Source of the DNA: Atlantibacter sp032062175
GTDB taxonomy: Bacteria > Pseudomonadota > Gammaproteobacteria > Enterobacterales > Enterobacteriaceae
Assembly: GCF_032062175.1 (NCBI RefSeq)
Contig: NZ_DAMBQK010000021.1
Span: 26,110-90,109, forward strand
Length of the DNA stretch: 64,000 bases
Reading direction: 5' to 3'
Shown here: positions 25,491 through 34,670 of the stretch, one piece after another
How the letters are laid out: each line of letters begins with the position of its first letter
How positions within the stretch are numbered: position 1 is the stretch's first letter
Notes under the pieces: generated by a model
The model's input: only the letters and a program-made list of their open reading frames with translations
What the model was told of the DNA's origin: nothing
Databases searched by the model: none
Made by a program: the position numbers and the translations under genes

Positions 25491-25627
25491 CCCCATTTTT
25501 CCAGACGCCGTATCGTTAAATTTTTTTAATTTATTGATCCGGCGTTTGCTTCTCCCCTGTTTCATTCAATCTCTATGGGTTAATCTTACTTTACAGACTG
25601 TGGTTTGCAGTTGTAAGGAGACCCTGT

Positions 25628-26578
25628 ATGGCAAATTATCAAAACATGCTGGTGGTTATTGACCCAGGCCAGGACGATCAGCCCGCGCTGCGGCGTGCGG
25701 TGTATTTGCATCAACGCATTGGCGGCAAAATCAAAGCCTTTTTGCCCATCTATGACTTCTCGTATGAGATGACCACCCTGCTGTCCCCCGATGAGCGCAC
25801 CGCAATGCGCCAGGGCGTGATTAGCCAGCGCACCGCATGGATACGCGAACAAGCAGAACACTATGTCGAATCCGGTATTCCGATTGAAATCAAAGTGGTA
25901 TGGCATAACCGCCCCTTTGAAGCCATCATCCAGGAAGTGAAAACCGCTAAGCACGATTTGGTGCTGAAAATGACCCACCAGCACGACAAACTTGAATCCG
26001 TGATCTTCACCCCCACCGACTGGCACCTGCTGCGTAAATGCCCTTGCCCGGTGTGGATGGTGAAAGACCAACCGTGGCCGGAAGGCGGTAAAGCCCTGGT
26101 AGCGGTGAATCTGGCCAGTGAAGAGATTTACCACAACGCCCTGAACGATAAGCTGGTGCGTGAAACGCTGCATCTGGCTGAGCAGGTCAACCATACCGAA
26201 GTGCATCTGGTGGGCGCCTTCCCCGCCACGCCGATTAATATCGCCATCGAACTGCCCGATTTTGACCCCAGCGTGTATAACGACGCAATCCGCGGTCAGC
26301 ATTTAATTGCTATGAAAGCGTTGCGCCAGAAATACTCGATTGGCGAGAACATGACCCACGTCGAAAAAGGCCTGCCGGAAGAAGTGATCCCCGATCTTGC
26401 CGAGCATTTGCAGGCCGGGATTGTGGTGCTGGGCACCGTTGGCCGCACCGGGCTGTCCGCCGCGTTCCTGGGCAATACGGCGGAACAGGTCATCGACCAT
26501 CTGCGCTGCGATTTACTGGCGATTAAACCGGATGATTACCAAACGCCTGTCGAACTGGACGACGACGAAGACGATTAA
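25628..26578 (+). CDS. uspE: Universal stress protein E (tandem Usp domains)
   Basis: This 316-residue cytoplasmic protein has two Usp domains (about residues 3-150 and 155-305). The second ends with the typical GIVVLGTVGRTGLSAAFLGNTAEQV nucleotide-loop pattern. UspE takes part in stress survival and motility or adhesion control in E. coli. The start follows AAGGAG. It lies 137 bp after fnr, the E. coli neighbour, and is followed by its own terminator. Confidence 0.95.
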   Translation: MANYQNMLVVIDPGQDDQPALRRAVYLHQRIGGKIKAFLPIYDFSYEMTTLLSPDERTAMRQGVISQRTAWIREQAEHYVESGIPIEIKVVWHNRPFEAIIQEVKTAKHDLVLKMTHQHDKLESVIFTPTDWHLLRKCPCPVWMVKDQPWPEGGKALVAVNLASEEIYHNALNDKLVRETLHLAEQVNHTEVHLVGAFPATPINIAIELPDFDPSVYNDAIRGQHLIAMKALRQKYSIGENMTHVEKGLPEEVIPDLAEHLQAGIVVLGTVGRTGLSAAFLGNTAEQVIDHLRCDLLAIKPDDYQTPVELDDDEDD

Positions 26579-26594
26579 CCTTATCGTTTCCTAC

Positions 26595-26623
26595 GGCACG
26601 CCCCTGCGGCGTGCTTTTTTTCT
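26595..26623 (+). terminator. Terminator after uspE
   Basis: A 7-bp GC stem, GCACGCC / GGCGTGC with a short loop, followed by TTTTTTT, begins 17 bp after the uspE stop. Confidence 0.88.
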
Positions 26624-26711
26624 GGTCTGTTATAAGCCAGGGTTAAAATAGACACACCCGGACGCCTGGAGTAACATCGTTATTCTGATTCAAAATGGAG
26701 TTTGCTGACTG

Positions 26712-27725
26712 ATGTCGCCGACAATTTATGATATCGCGCGGGTGGCGAATGTCTCTAAATCCACCGTTTCGCGAGTTCTGAATAAGCAAACCAATATTTC
26801 TGACGACGCCCGAGAGCGGGTTTTGAAAGCCATCGAAGAATTAAATTATCAGCCGAATAAACTGGCGCGCGCCCTGACGTCATCGGGTTTTGACGCCATT
26901 ATGGTTATTTCCACCCGCTCCACCAAAACCACCTCTGGCAATCCTTTCTTTTCAGATGTGCTGCACGCCATTATCGCGCGGGCGGAGAATGAAGGCTTTG
27001 ACGTAATATTGCAAACGTCAAAGAACAGCGCGGAAGATTTAGAAAAATGCCTGACCAAAATAAAACAAAAAATGATCAAGGGCATTATTATGCTCAGTTC
27101 CCCGGTGAATGAGCACTTCTTTGCTGAACTGGATAAATACCCTATTCCGGTGGTAGTTATCGGTGGCCTAAAAGGCCGCTACCAGAACATTTGCTCGGTG
27201 GACACCGACAACTTTCAGGATAGTATCCGGCTTACCCAAACCCTGATCGACCGGGGGTTTCAGCGTATCGCCTGTTTGCATGCCCCGCTTGATTACCATG
27301 TTTCGCTCGACAGGCTTGAGGGGTGTAAAACTGCCCTGGCCCGTAATGGGCTCGCGGTGCACGAGGAGCTGATGGTTGACGGCGGTTATACCCAGCACAG
27401 CGCACTCGAAGCAGCGGAGAAGCTCTTATCCCTGGCCTCACTGCCCGACGCGATTTTCGCCACCGACAGCCTGAAGCTGATGAGCCTGTACCGCGTGGCG
27501 GCACGCCTGAATATCGGCATTCCGCAGCAGCTTGCAGTGATCGGTTACAGCGACGCCATTTTATCTTTTATGCTGACGCCCCCGCCGAGCGGAATCGAAA
27601 TCCCGATTCAGGCGCTGGGTGATACCAGCAGCGCGTTACTGTTCGACCGCATCGCGAATAAACCGACGCCTGGCTCTATTATATTAGCCACCGAAAATGT
27701 CATTACCGGCTCGCTTCCAGGATAA
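26712..27725 (+). CDS. ycjW: LacI-family regulator YcjW
   Basis: This 337-residue LacI-type repressor has the N-terminal helix-turn-helix TIYDIARVANVSKSTVSRVL and hinge NKLARALTSS, almost identical to E. coli YcjW through residue 90. The effector domain is more diverged. It is convergent with the ycjM-V/ompG operon, its presumed target. LacI-type palindromes near GGGAGCGCTCCC lie at 30569 and, less perfectly, at 40482. E. coli YcjW has also been linked to hydrogen sulfide control. Confidence 0.93.
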   Translation: MSPTIYDIARVANVSKSTVSRVLNKQTNISDDARERVLKAIEELNYQPNKLARALTSSGFDAIMVISTRSTKTTSGNPFFSDVLHAIIARAENEGFDVILQTSKNSAEDLEKCLTKIKQKMIKGIIMLSSPVNEHFFAELDKYPIPVVVIGGLKGRYQNICSVDTDNFQDSIRLTQTLIDRGFQRIACLHAPLDYHVSLDRLEGCKTALARNGLAVHEELMVDGGYTQHSALEAAEKLLSLASLPDAIFATDSLKLMSLYRVAARLNIGIPQQLAVIGYSDAILSFMLTPPPSGIEIPIQALGDTSSALLFDRIANKPTPGSIILATENVITGSLPG

Positions 27726-27726
27726 C

Positions 27727-27757
27727 GTAAAAAGCGCAGGTGCGTCGGCCTGCGCCC
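27727..27757 (-). terminator. Terminator of the ycj-ompG operon
   Basis: On the minus strand GCGCAGG-N8-CCTGCGC is followed by TTTTT, about 30 bp after the ompG stop. It lies in the short gap convergent with ycjW. Confidence 0.75.
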
Positions 27758-27788
27758 GATGGATATAAAGAACGTTAAGCATGCGCCG

Positions 27789-28712
27789 TCAGAAAACGTA
27801 ATTCACGCCTATACCCGCGTAATGAAAAATATCATGGGTATCGCCTTCGCGGTGCGTTTGCCATTCATAAGCATATTCCAGCGTCATGGATAAACCGTTA
27901 TTAAAATCGTGGGCATAAAGCAATCCCAGACGGTTGTAATCATGATCTTCTGAATCAGAGCCATCATCCTGCCAGTCCCAGTTGCTCCAGCGATCGATAG
28001 TTAAACGGGTATATGGCGTAAACGTATTGCTTCCCAGGGAGATGGGAAAATAAATACGCGCCTCATTAGTGGAGAATTCACCCTGTTTATTGCCGCTCAC
28101 GGTGTTATATCCGCGTTCAAGATAATAGTGGGCCTGAACCGAGAAGGTTTCATTAAAGTGGTAATTCAGACCGGTTTCCGTTTCGACGCGGCTGTCGGAA
28201 TAGCCGGTTTGGTTAAGATCGTTAACGAACCGATACCAGGCCAGCCACCCTTCAAAGGCCAAATCCGGATTAATTTTTACATTCCAGTCCGGCTGGATTT
28301 TCCAGCGCTGGGTATTGGCGGTCCCGGCGGGCGATCCATCCGCATTTTCGAAATGGTAACCGTAATTACGCACGCCGCCGGTTAAGCCCAATGAAAAATC
28401 GTCGTTTTCGATTACCTGATAACGCAGGTTAAATTCCGGGCGGTTAAAATACGTTCCCCGTGACATGGAACTGTAATCAACGGGCCCTTCCTGATACATC
28501 ACCAGATTAATGCTCCACGGGCCATATGCGGCATTGAAATAAACGGAGGGTTCATATAACCCGTCCATATCTTCCGCCTGCCCTTCAACGTTCTCGATTT
28601 CATACATCGCGCCGATGCTGTATTTCCAACTGTTTGCCGGTATGTCCTGCGCCTGGGCACACATTGCGCCAGCAACAGGCAACAGGAGTAGCGTCCGAAT
28701 TATGGCATTCAT
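27789..28712 (-). CDS. ompG: Outer-membrane porin OmpG
   Basis: The 307-residue precursor has a signal peptide ending near CAQAQ and alternating beta strands ending in the C-terminal Phe (GIGVNYVF) needed for barrel assembly. Start at MNAIIRTLL (28712); an in-frame ATG 48 bp upstream has no signal context. Strong matches to E. coli OmpG include GAMYEIENVEGQAEDMDGL, VYFNAAYGPW and LDRWSNWDWQDD-like blocks. OmpG is a monomeric 14-strand channel for mono-, di- and trisaccharides, placed here at the end of a glycoside-use operon to supply the outer-membrane step. Confidence 0.95.
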   Translation of the reverse strand: MNAIIRTLLLLPVAGAMCAQAQDIPANSWKYSIGAMYEIENVEGQAEDMDGLYEPSVYFNAAYGPWSINLVMYQEGPVDYSSMSRGTYFNRPEFNLRYQVIENDDFSLGLTGGVRNYGYHFENADGSPAGTANTQRWKIQPDWNVKINPDLAFEGWLAWYRFVNDLNQTGYSDSRVETETGLNYHFNETFSVQAHYYLERGYNTVSGNKQGEFSTNEARIYFPISLGSNTFTPYTRLTIDRWSNWDWQDDGSDSEDHDYNRLGLLYAHDFNNGLSMTLEYAYEWQTHREGDTHDIFHYAGIGVNYVF

Positions 28713-28784
28713 ATTTGCGTTCCTTCTTTTGTAGGTCGTGCAGAGGTTATGCAAGGGCATGGCGAACGCCTGCCTTTGCGTCGT

Positions 28785-29867
28785 TTAATTAATCGCTAAT
28801 TCCGTCTCGCTATTAAAGAAATGGGATTTGGCCATATCAAAATGGATGGGGAGCGTTTGCCCGGCGTGATAATGGCCGTCTGCACTGGCGCGGACCACAA
28901 ATTCATGCCCACCGACCGTGGTATAAAGCATAAATTCCGCACCGGTTAATTCCGCCACGCTAATATGCGCATCGACGCGATTATCCCGCAGCGCCAGGGT
29001 GGAAATATCTTCCGGGCGAATGCCCAAAATAACCGGCTTGCGGTTATATCCTCCGGCGTTAAGCAGTTCACGCTTCTCGTCCGGCAGTGCCAGCTTCAGC
29101 GTTTCGGTGACAAAATGGCTGCCGTCAAATGCCCCGCGCACGAAATTCATCGCCGGTGAGCCGATAAAACCGGCAACAAACATATTGGCCGGATGGTTAT
29201 AAACCGTTTTCGGTGCACCCACCTGCTGGATGATGCCGTCCTTTAGGATCACAATTCGCGTCGCCATGGTCATGGCTTCGGTCTGGTCGTGGGTGACATA
29301 AATCATGGTGGTATTGAGTTTCTGGTGCAGTTTGCCGATCTCGGCGCGCATCTGCACCCGCAGTTTGGCGTCCAGGTTCGACAGTGGTTCGTCCATCAGG
29401 AACACGCCCGCTTCCCGGACAATCGCCCTGCCCAGCGCCACGCGCTGGCGCTGTCCGCCGGAGAGCGCGCCGGGTTTGCGCTTCAGGTACTCCTTCAGAC
29501 CGAGGATTTGCGCCGCCCACTCGACTCTTTCAGCGATCACCGCCGGAGCGATTTTCTGCATTTTCAGCCCGAACGCCATATTGTCATAGACGCTCATATG
29601 GGGATAAAGCGCGTAGTTTTGAAACACCATGGCGATATCGCGCGATTTAGCCGGGACATCGTTCATCCGCACCCCGCCGATATAGAGTTCGCCGTGGGTA
29701 ATCGCTTCCAGCCCGGCGATCATGCGCAACGTGGTGGACTTACCGCAGCCAGACGGACCGACGAAAACAATAAACTCCTTGTCGGCGATGTCGAGAGTGA
29801 AGTCCTTCACGACATGAACGTTATTGTCATAAACCTTTTGAATGTGTTGTAAGGAAAGTTGTGCCAT
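28785..29867 (-). CDS. ycjV: Sugar ABC importer ATPase YcjV (MalK type)
   Basis: This 360-residue ATPase has Walker A GPSGCGKST near residue 38, signature LSGGQRQRV near 135, Walker B VFLMDEPLSNLDAKLR and the switch His in YVTHDQTEAMT. A C-terminal OB-fold regulatory domain follows (about 240-355). It is full length here, whereas the E. coli K-12 copy is recorded as a pseudogene. It should energise YcjO/YcjP with binding protein YcjN, so this operon has a complete transporter. Confidence 0.93.
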   Translation of the reverse strand: MAQLSLQHIQKVYDNNVHVVKDFTLDIADKEFIVFVGPSGCGKSTTLRMIAGLEAITHGELYIGGVRMNDVPAKSRDIAMVFQNYALYPHMSVYDNMAFGLKMQKIAPAVIAERVEWAAQILGLKEYLKRKPGALSGGQRQRVALGRAIVREAGVFLMDEPLSNLDAKLRVQMRAEIGKLHQKLNTTMIYVTHDQTEAMTMATRIVILKDGIIQQVGAPKTVYNHPANMFVAGFIGSPAMNFVRGAFDGSHFVTETLKLALPDEKRELLNAGGYNRKPVILGIRPEDISTLALRDNRVDAHISVAELTGAEFMLYTTVGGHEFVVRASADGHYHAGQTLPIHFDMAKSHFFNSETELAIN

Positions 29868-29876
29868 GTGAATCCC

Positions 29877-30557
29877 TTAGCGGCGAACAGACGTCGCCCT
29901 GTCTGTGAGGTCCATAAGCCCGGCGATCCGCCGCCAGGTCAGTTCTTCCGTGCTGTTAAGCCGTAAATCCGCATCCCGGAGCGTGGCCCCGATGCCAATC
30001 GACACCATACCGCTGGCATTAATCGCTGCGATCCCGGCCTGGGCGTCTTCCACGCCGATACACCGCGACGGGGTGACGCCCAGCCCGGCGCAGGCCGCGA
30101 GAAAAATACCTGGGTCGGGTTTGGAATGCGCAACGCGGCTGGCATCGGCGCAGTAATCAAACATCGCCGCCAGCCCCAGCGCCTGCAATATGCCCGGCGC
30201 GTTCAGCGATGCAGACGCCAGGCCTATACCGATACCCCGCGCCCTGAGCTCCTCGAGCAATGGCGCTATTCCCGGCAGAATCGAACCTGGCCCCAACGAG
30301 CCCAGCAGCTCGACGTAACGTTGATTTTTACGGGCAGCGATCACCTCTTTTTCGGCTTCGCTAAACAATCCCGCTTTACCGCCCACCTGTAGAATGCACT
30401 CCAGCGACGCCATCCGGCTGATGCCCTTTAACGACTGGTTCACCTCTTCATCAATCGTGATGCCTAATTCTGCGGCTACCGACCGCCACGCGGTAAAGTG
30501 CAAATGCGCGGTATCGGTAATCACGCCGTCTAAATCGAATATCAGTGCCTGTAACAT
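29877..30557 (-). CDS. ycjU: Beta-phosphoglucomutase YcjU
   Basis: This 226-residue HAD-superfamily phosphomutase has the catalytic motif FDLDGVITDTAHLHF at residues 6-20, with the Asp nucleophile and the general acid/base Asp two residues on. The KPDPGIFLAA and GVEDAQAGIAAI motifs are also present. It converts beta-D-glucose 1-phosphate, released by the phosphorylases YcjT or YcjM, to glucose 6-phosphate. Start at MLQALIFDLDG (30557) behind AAGGGA; the longer ATG at 30647 lies within ycjT. A YcjW-like operator sits immediately upstream. Confidence 0.92.
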   Translation of the reverse strand: MLQALIFDLDGVITDTAHLHFTAWRSVAAELGITIDEEVNQSLKGISRMASLECILQVGGKAGLFSEAEKEVIAARKNQRYVELLGSLGPGSILPGIAPLLEELRARGIGIGLASASLNAPGILQALGLAAMFDYCADASRVAHSKPDPGIFLAACAGLGVTPSRCIGVEDAQAGIAAINASGMVSIGIGATLRDADLRLNSTEELTWRRIAGLMDLTDRATSVRR

Positions 30558-30568
30558 GATCCCTTCCC

Positions 30569-30580
30569 GGGAGCGCTCCC
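30569..30580. promoter_or_regulatory. YcjW-like operator between ycjT and ycjU
   Basis: GGGAGCGCTCCC is a perfect 12-bp palindrome with the central CG expected of LacI-family operators. It fills part of the 31-bp ycjT-ycjU gap. The location suggests an internal regulated promoter or roadblock for ycjU-ycjV-ompG. Assignment to YcjW is by motif type and neighbourhood. Confidence 0.65.
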
Positions 30581-30588
30581 ATCCTGAG

Positions 30589-32808
30589 TTAAATAAAATC
30601 CTGATACGCCCAGCTTCCCTGCCCACTAAAAGAGACGGAGTGGCCATACAGCCTGAAGGTCAAGGGCGCTGAAGTGGTCATGTTCAGATGCGTCGGCGTC
30701 AGCTCAATCTCCAGCCGAATCCCCTGATAGCACAGCGGGAAACGCAACCGTCGCCAGCCGTCCGGCAGACGCGGCGCAATGCACAACCCCTGCTCAACGC
30801 TCACCCCGGCAAAGCCTTCAATCACCCCGAGCCAAATGGCCCCTGTCGCGGCGGCATGCAAACCGTCGTCGCAGCTGTGCGGGTCATCCCCGAGATCGAT
30901 TTGGCTGCCTTCGCGCCAGAAGCGGTATGCAGTCTGTCGATCGTGACAGCGCGCCGCCACGATGCCGTGGATGGTCTTGCTGAGCGAAGAATCGTGGATC
31001 GTGCGCGGCAGATACCACGCCAGGCTGGCCTGTTGTGTTTGTGGCGTAAACAACCCCGGCTGGAGATAAAACAACATCACCACGTCCGCTTGCTTGAGGA
31101 TTTGCATTTCGTTGACTTCGGCGCGCGAGTAATCCAGCAAAATTGTTTGTTTGCCCGCCTTCGCCTGGTAGCGGCTTAAGTCGATAAAGGGTTTGCTAAA
31201 AAAACTGTCATCCTGCGGCACCACGTGGCGCATATCAGGCCTGGGCAGCCGTAAGCGAGCGATAAAATCCGCTGCTTTAGCCGCAAAATCCGCGTCCATC
31301 CGCTCTGGTGGCAAATGCTTCAACGCGCTGGCGACGTTGTAGAGCGCCATATAATTGGTGAAGGCGTTGTTGTTAACGTGCTCGGTATACTCATCCGGCC
31401 CGATAACATCGTGGATCTCCAGATGCCCGTCGACGTCGGTTGTTCGGCTGATCCAGAAGCAGGCGGTTTGGTACAGCAACTCGCCGCCCTCCCGCTGTAA
31501 AAACGCCTCATCACCGGTAATGTCCACATAGCGCATCACCGCCCAGGCGATATCAGCGACCAGGTGGTGCTCCGCCAGGGCGGAGGCAACGCGCTGTCGC
31601 TGTCCGGTGCGGATATTAATGGCCGCGAATTCCGGGGTTTCTTCTTCACCGGTGCGGGCGCTTTCCCAGGGAAACAGCGCGCCCTGATAACCACATCGCC
31701 GGGCTTTTTGCTGCGCACCCGACAGGTTATGCCAACGATAACGCAGCAATTGGCGCGCGGTTTCGGGTTGGGTGTAGAGATAAAAAGGCAGTAAAAACAC
31801 CTCGGTATCCCAGAAGACATGGCCCTTATAGCCCTCACCGGTTAACCCCTTCGCCGCAATACTGGCGCGTTCGTCATGAACCGGCGTCATGGCATACAGA
31901 TGATAAAGCGCAAAATCGAGCGCCTGCCTGTCCTGCATATCATCGCAGTCCAGCTCCACGCGGCTTTGCCGCCACCATTGCCCCAGCGCCTGGCACGACT
32001 GGTTTAACAGCGCGTCATAACCGATATCCGCCGCCGCCTTTAACGCCGCCAGAGTTTGCGTCTCAAGGCCGCCAGGAGTGGTATCGGGATTGCCCTGGAT
32101 CCAGCATATTTTTTCACAGCACAACGTTTCACCCTGTGCGATAAAGGCAGTAGAGTGCTGCAACAACTTACGGTTGACGGCGCTGATTCGATTGACCGCA
32201 CGGGTCACTACGCAATGGCAACCGATAGCCACATCGATTTGACTGTCCTGCACACGATAAACGCCCTGTAAGTACCGTTCGTCATAAACGCGCAACGACA
32301 ATTCATCCAGATGCTGCCGCCCGCTGTTGGTCTGGGTCGCGTCAATACCGGTGGTCAGTTTAATCTGCGCCGCGCCGTCCAGTGGGGTAACCGCCAGCCG
32401 CAAGGCGAACAGCGGTTTCTGGGCGGCAGACAGAAAACGCCGGCTTTCGATGCGGTAGCGCTGCCCGTTCGGCGCGCGCCACAGCACATCGCGCACCACT
32501 TCGCCGCTGGAGAATGCTATCTCGCGTCGCCAGTCGAGTATCTCACCGGATAACAGACTAAAAATCACGCCATCGATTTCAATCTCCATGCCCACCACAT
32601 CGGGCAAATTAATCAGCTCGGTGACGTCCCGCTCCCCGGCGCAGTGGTATAACCCCGCCAGATACATGCCACGGGTTTGCTGGCTGTAACTCTCTTCATG
32701 CGTGGCGCGAATGCCCAGATAACCGTTTCCCGCCGCCATCAGTGTGGCGTATTTGTTCAGGGTATGCGGGTCAAAGCGCGGTTCGTTAAGCGTGGTCATC
32801 GGTTTCAT
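30589..32808 (-). CDS. ycjT: Glycoside phosphorylase YcjT (GH65, kojibiose phosphorylase)
   Basis: This 739-residue GH65 protein has an N-terminal beta-sandwich (about 1-270) and an (alpha/alpha)6 catalytic barrel. In the barrel, GHVFWDTEVFLLPFY near residue 340 and the general-acid block HDVIGPDEYTEHVNNNAFTN near 470 (catalytic Glu) are visible. A C-terminal jelly roll follows. The E. coli protein phosphorolyses kojibiose to beta-glucose 1-phosphate and glucose. The start overlaps the ycjS stop (ATGA), supporting 32808. Its product feeds YcjU. Confidence 0.92.
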   Translation of the reverse strand: MKPMTTLNEPRFDPHTLNKYATLMAAGNGYLGIRATHEESYSQQTRGMYLAGLYHCAGERDVTELINLPDVVGMEIEIDGVIFSLLSGEILDWRREIAFSSGEVVRDVLWRAPNGQRYRIESRRFLSAAQKPLFALRLAVTPLDGAAQIKLTTGIDATQTNSGRQHLDELSLRVYDERYLQGVYRVQDSQIDVAIGCHCVVTRAVNRISAVNRKLLQHSTAFIAQGETLCCEKICWIQGNPDTTPGGLETQTLAALKAAADIGYDALLNQSCQALGQWWRQSRVELDCDDMQDRQALDFALYHLYAMTPVHDERASIAAKGLTGEGYKGHVFWDTEVFLLPFYLYTQPETARQLLRYRWHNLSGAQQKARRCGYQGALFPWESARTGEEETPEFAAINIRTGQRQRVASALAEHHLVADIAWAVMRYVDITGDEAFLQREGGELLYQTACFWISRTTDVDGHLEIHDVIGPDEYTEHVNNNAFTNYMALYNVASALKHLPPERMDADFAAKAADFIARLRLPRPDMRHVVPQDDSFFSKPFIDLSRYQAKAGKQTILLDYSRAEVNEMQILKQADVVMLFYLQPGLFTPQTQQASLAWYLPRTIHDSSLSKTIHGIVAARCHDRQTAYRFWREGSQIDLGDDPHSCDDGLHAAATGAIWLGVIEGFAGVSVEQGLCIAPRLPDGWRRLRFPLCYQGIRLEIELTPTHLNMTTSAPLTFRLYGHSVSFSGQGSWAYQDFI

Positions 32809-33851
32809 AAGGCAACGGTGACTCCCTGCTCAGCGGCGTCATAAATCGCCTGCACCAGCCGCTGGATTTGATATCCCTGCTCCGCATCGGCCAGCGCTAC
32901 GGGGCTGCCTTTCACCGCATCCACAAAGGCGGTCATTGAGCGAAAATGACGTAAGTCATCCGCCGTTTCACGCTGTATCAGCGTGACCAGTTCACCGTCC
33001 TCGTCATGGTAAATGTGCGCCGGGAACAGTGTGGCACCGGCTTTATCGCCGCAGAACTGTACGTTCATAATGCTCTGTTCCGGGATGTTGAGCGCGAACG
33101 AGGTTTCGAGACGCAGAATGCCGCCGTTGTGGAATTCGAGGGTAGCGAACAGCGCGTCTTCAACGGTATAACTCGCCGGGTCCCATGCGCCGAACTGCCC
33201 ACTATTTTTAGTGGTGCCCAGCTTCTGGAAGCTGTGGGCGGTGACGCACTTCACCGCCGGAAACCCGAGAACGAACATAGCGGCATCCAGCATATGAATG
33301 CCGATGTCGATCAGCGGCCCGCCGCCCTGGAGCGTTTTGTTAGTAAACACGCCCCAGCCCGGCACGCCGCAGCGGCGCAGCGCCCGGGCATTGGTCACAT
33401 AGACCTCGCCCAGGGTGCCTGCCGCGACCTGTTCACGCAGCAGTTGAACGTCAAGGGCAAACCGATGGTGAAAGTCATACGCCAACAGACATCTGGCTTT
33501 GCGCGCCGCCTGGCGCATGGCGTCGGCTTCCTGGGGCGACATGGCAGGCGGTTTTTCGCACATCACATGGCAACCCGCCGCCAGGGCGGCCAGCACATGC
33601 TGATAATGAAACCGATTGGGAGAACAGACGCTGACCACATCCGGGCGCAGCGTCGACAGCATGGTGTCCACCTCGTCAAACGCCGCGCAGCCGTATTTGT
33701 TGGCGAATATTTGCGCCTGCTCAGGACGGTTATCGCACACGCCCACCAGTTCGGTATCCTGGCAGGCGTGGTAAAACGATGCGTGAACCCTTTCGGCAAT
33801 GTTACCGGCACCGATAATGGCAACCCGTAATCTCGTGTCGCTACCGCTCAT
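32805..33851 (-). CDS. ycjS: Gfo/Idh/MocA-family glucoside 3-dehydrogenase YcjS
   Basis: This 348-residue NAD(P)-dependent oxidoreductase has the Rossmann motif VAIIGAGNIAERVHASFY at the N terminus and the catalytic CEKPPAMS block near residue 97. The C-terminal domain contains GGGPLIDIGIHMLD with the active-site His. In E. coli, YcjS oxidises glucosides at C3 and acts with YcjR and YcjQ to interconvert guloside and glucoside sugars. Start at MSGSDTRLRV (33851); the upstream ATG at 34037 overlaps ycjR. The stop overlaps ycjT. Confidence 0.92.
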   Translation of the reverse strand: MSGSDTRLRVAIIGAGNIAERVHASFYHACQDTELVGVCDNRPEQAQIFANKYGCAAFDEVDTMLSTLRPDVVSVCSPNRFHYQHVLAALAAGCHVMCEKPPAMSPQEADAMRQAARKARCLLAYDFHHRFALDVQLLREQVAAGTLGEVYVTNARALRRCGVPGWGVFTNKTLQGGGPLIDIGIHMLDAAMFVLGFPAVKCVTAHSFQKLGTTKNSGQFGAWDPASYTVEDALFATLEFHNGGILRLETSFALNIPEQSIMNVQFCGDKAGATLFPAHIYHDEDGELVTLIQRETADDLRHFRSMTAFVDAVKGSPVALADAEQGYQIQRLVQAIYDAAEQGVTVAL

Positions 33852-33864
33852 AATGCAACGCCCC

Positions 33865-34653
33865 TTAGCATGACCGTAAGAAAGCGAGTGACTGGTGGTA
33901 GGCGGCGGCAGGATCGTCGGCGCGGACGCGGCACTCGTATACGACCCACCCGTCATAATCGTTGGCGCGCAGCGTATCAAAATGCTTTTTGAAATCGATG
34001 CAGCCGCTACCCGGTTGGTAGCGATGATTATCAGCAAGGTGCACGTGCCCGAGCAGATCGCGATGGGTATTCAGCGCCGCGCTCAGGTCATCCTCTTCAA
34101 TATTCATATGGTAGAAGTCCCCGATAATGCGCACATTGCGATACCCGCCTTCGTCGATATAGCGACGCGCGTCGGCGAGGGTATTGATCATGTGATCCTG
34201 ATAGCGATTAAGCGGCTCAAGGAAAATTATAGTGCCTGTGCGGCGTGCCACCGCATCGAGCTGGCGCAGCGAATCGCTCACGGCTTTGCGGTCGCCCCCG
34301 ACGCTGCGCGGTGAGGTCATCGGCGGCAGGCGATAAGTAAACATGCCCCATGCAGCAGGAACGATAATGCCCTTGCCCCCTACGTCCGCCAACGCTTCCA
34401 GAATGCGGGTGATTTGGGCAATTCCGTTCAGGCGGCGCTCTTCAATAAAGTCGCCAATCCAGCCGTCATAGCCGCCGCAGGCGGTCACCACCGGTAAGCC
34501 TGTCTCATGAATCGCGGCTTTGACTTCCGCCAGATTATCCACCAGCAGCTTGCCGTCGATTTCAAATCCGTCAAAGCCCATAGCCTTGATATAACGAAAT
34601 TTCGCCAGGATATCCTGGGGGAAAAATGCCTGGTTCTGCGTTGCGATTTTCAT
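33865..34653 (-). CDS. ycjR: TIM-barrel 3-dehydro-guloside 4-epimerase YcjR
   Basis: This 262-residue AP endonuclease 2/xylose-isomerase-like TIM barrel has metal-site candidates in IFLEPLNRYQDH (Glu, near residue 145), IIGDFYHMNIEEDD (Asp/His, near 180), GHVHLADNHRY and the C-terminal YECRV Glu. E. coli YcjR epimerises 3-dehydro-gulosides at C4 using Mn. A strong GGGAGGT lies before the start. It lies between the two dehydrogenases YcjS and YcjQ with which it forms a pathway. Confidence 0.92.
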   Translation of the reverse strand: MKIATQNQAFFPQDILAKFRYIKAMGFDGFEIDGKLLVDNLAEVKAAIHETGLPVVTACGGYDGWIGDFIEERRLNGIAQITRILEALADVGGKGIIVPAAWGMFTYRLPPMTSPRSVGGDRKAVSDSLRQLDAVARRTGTIIFLEPLNRYQDHMINTLADARRYIDEGGYRNVRIIGDFYHMNIEEDDLSAALNTHRDLLGHVHLADNHRYQPGSGCIDFKKHFDTLRANDYDGWVVYECRVRADDPAAAYHQSLAFLRSC

Positions 34654-34670
34654 TTTCTACCTCCCTGTAG

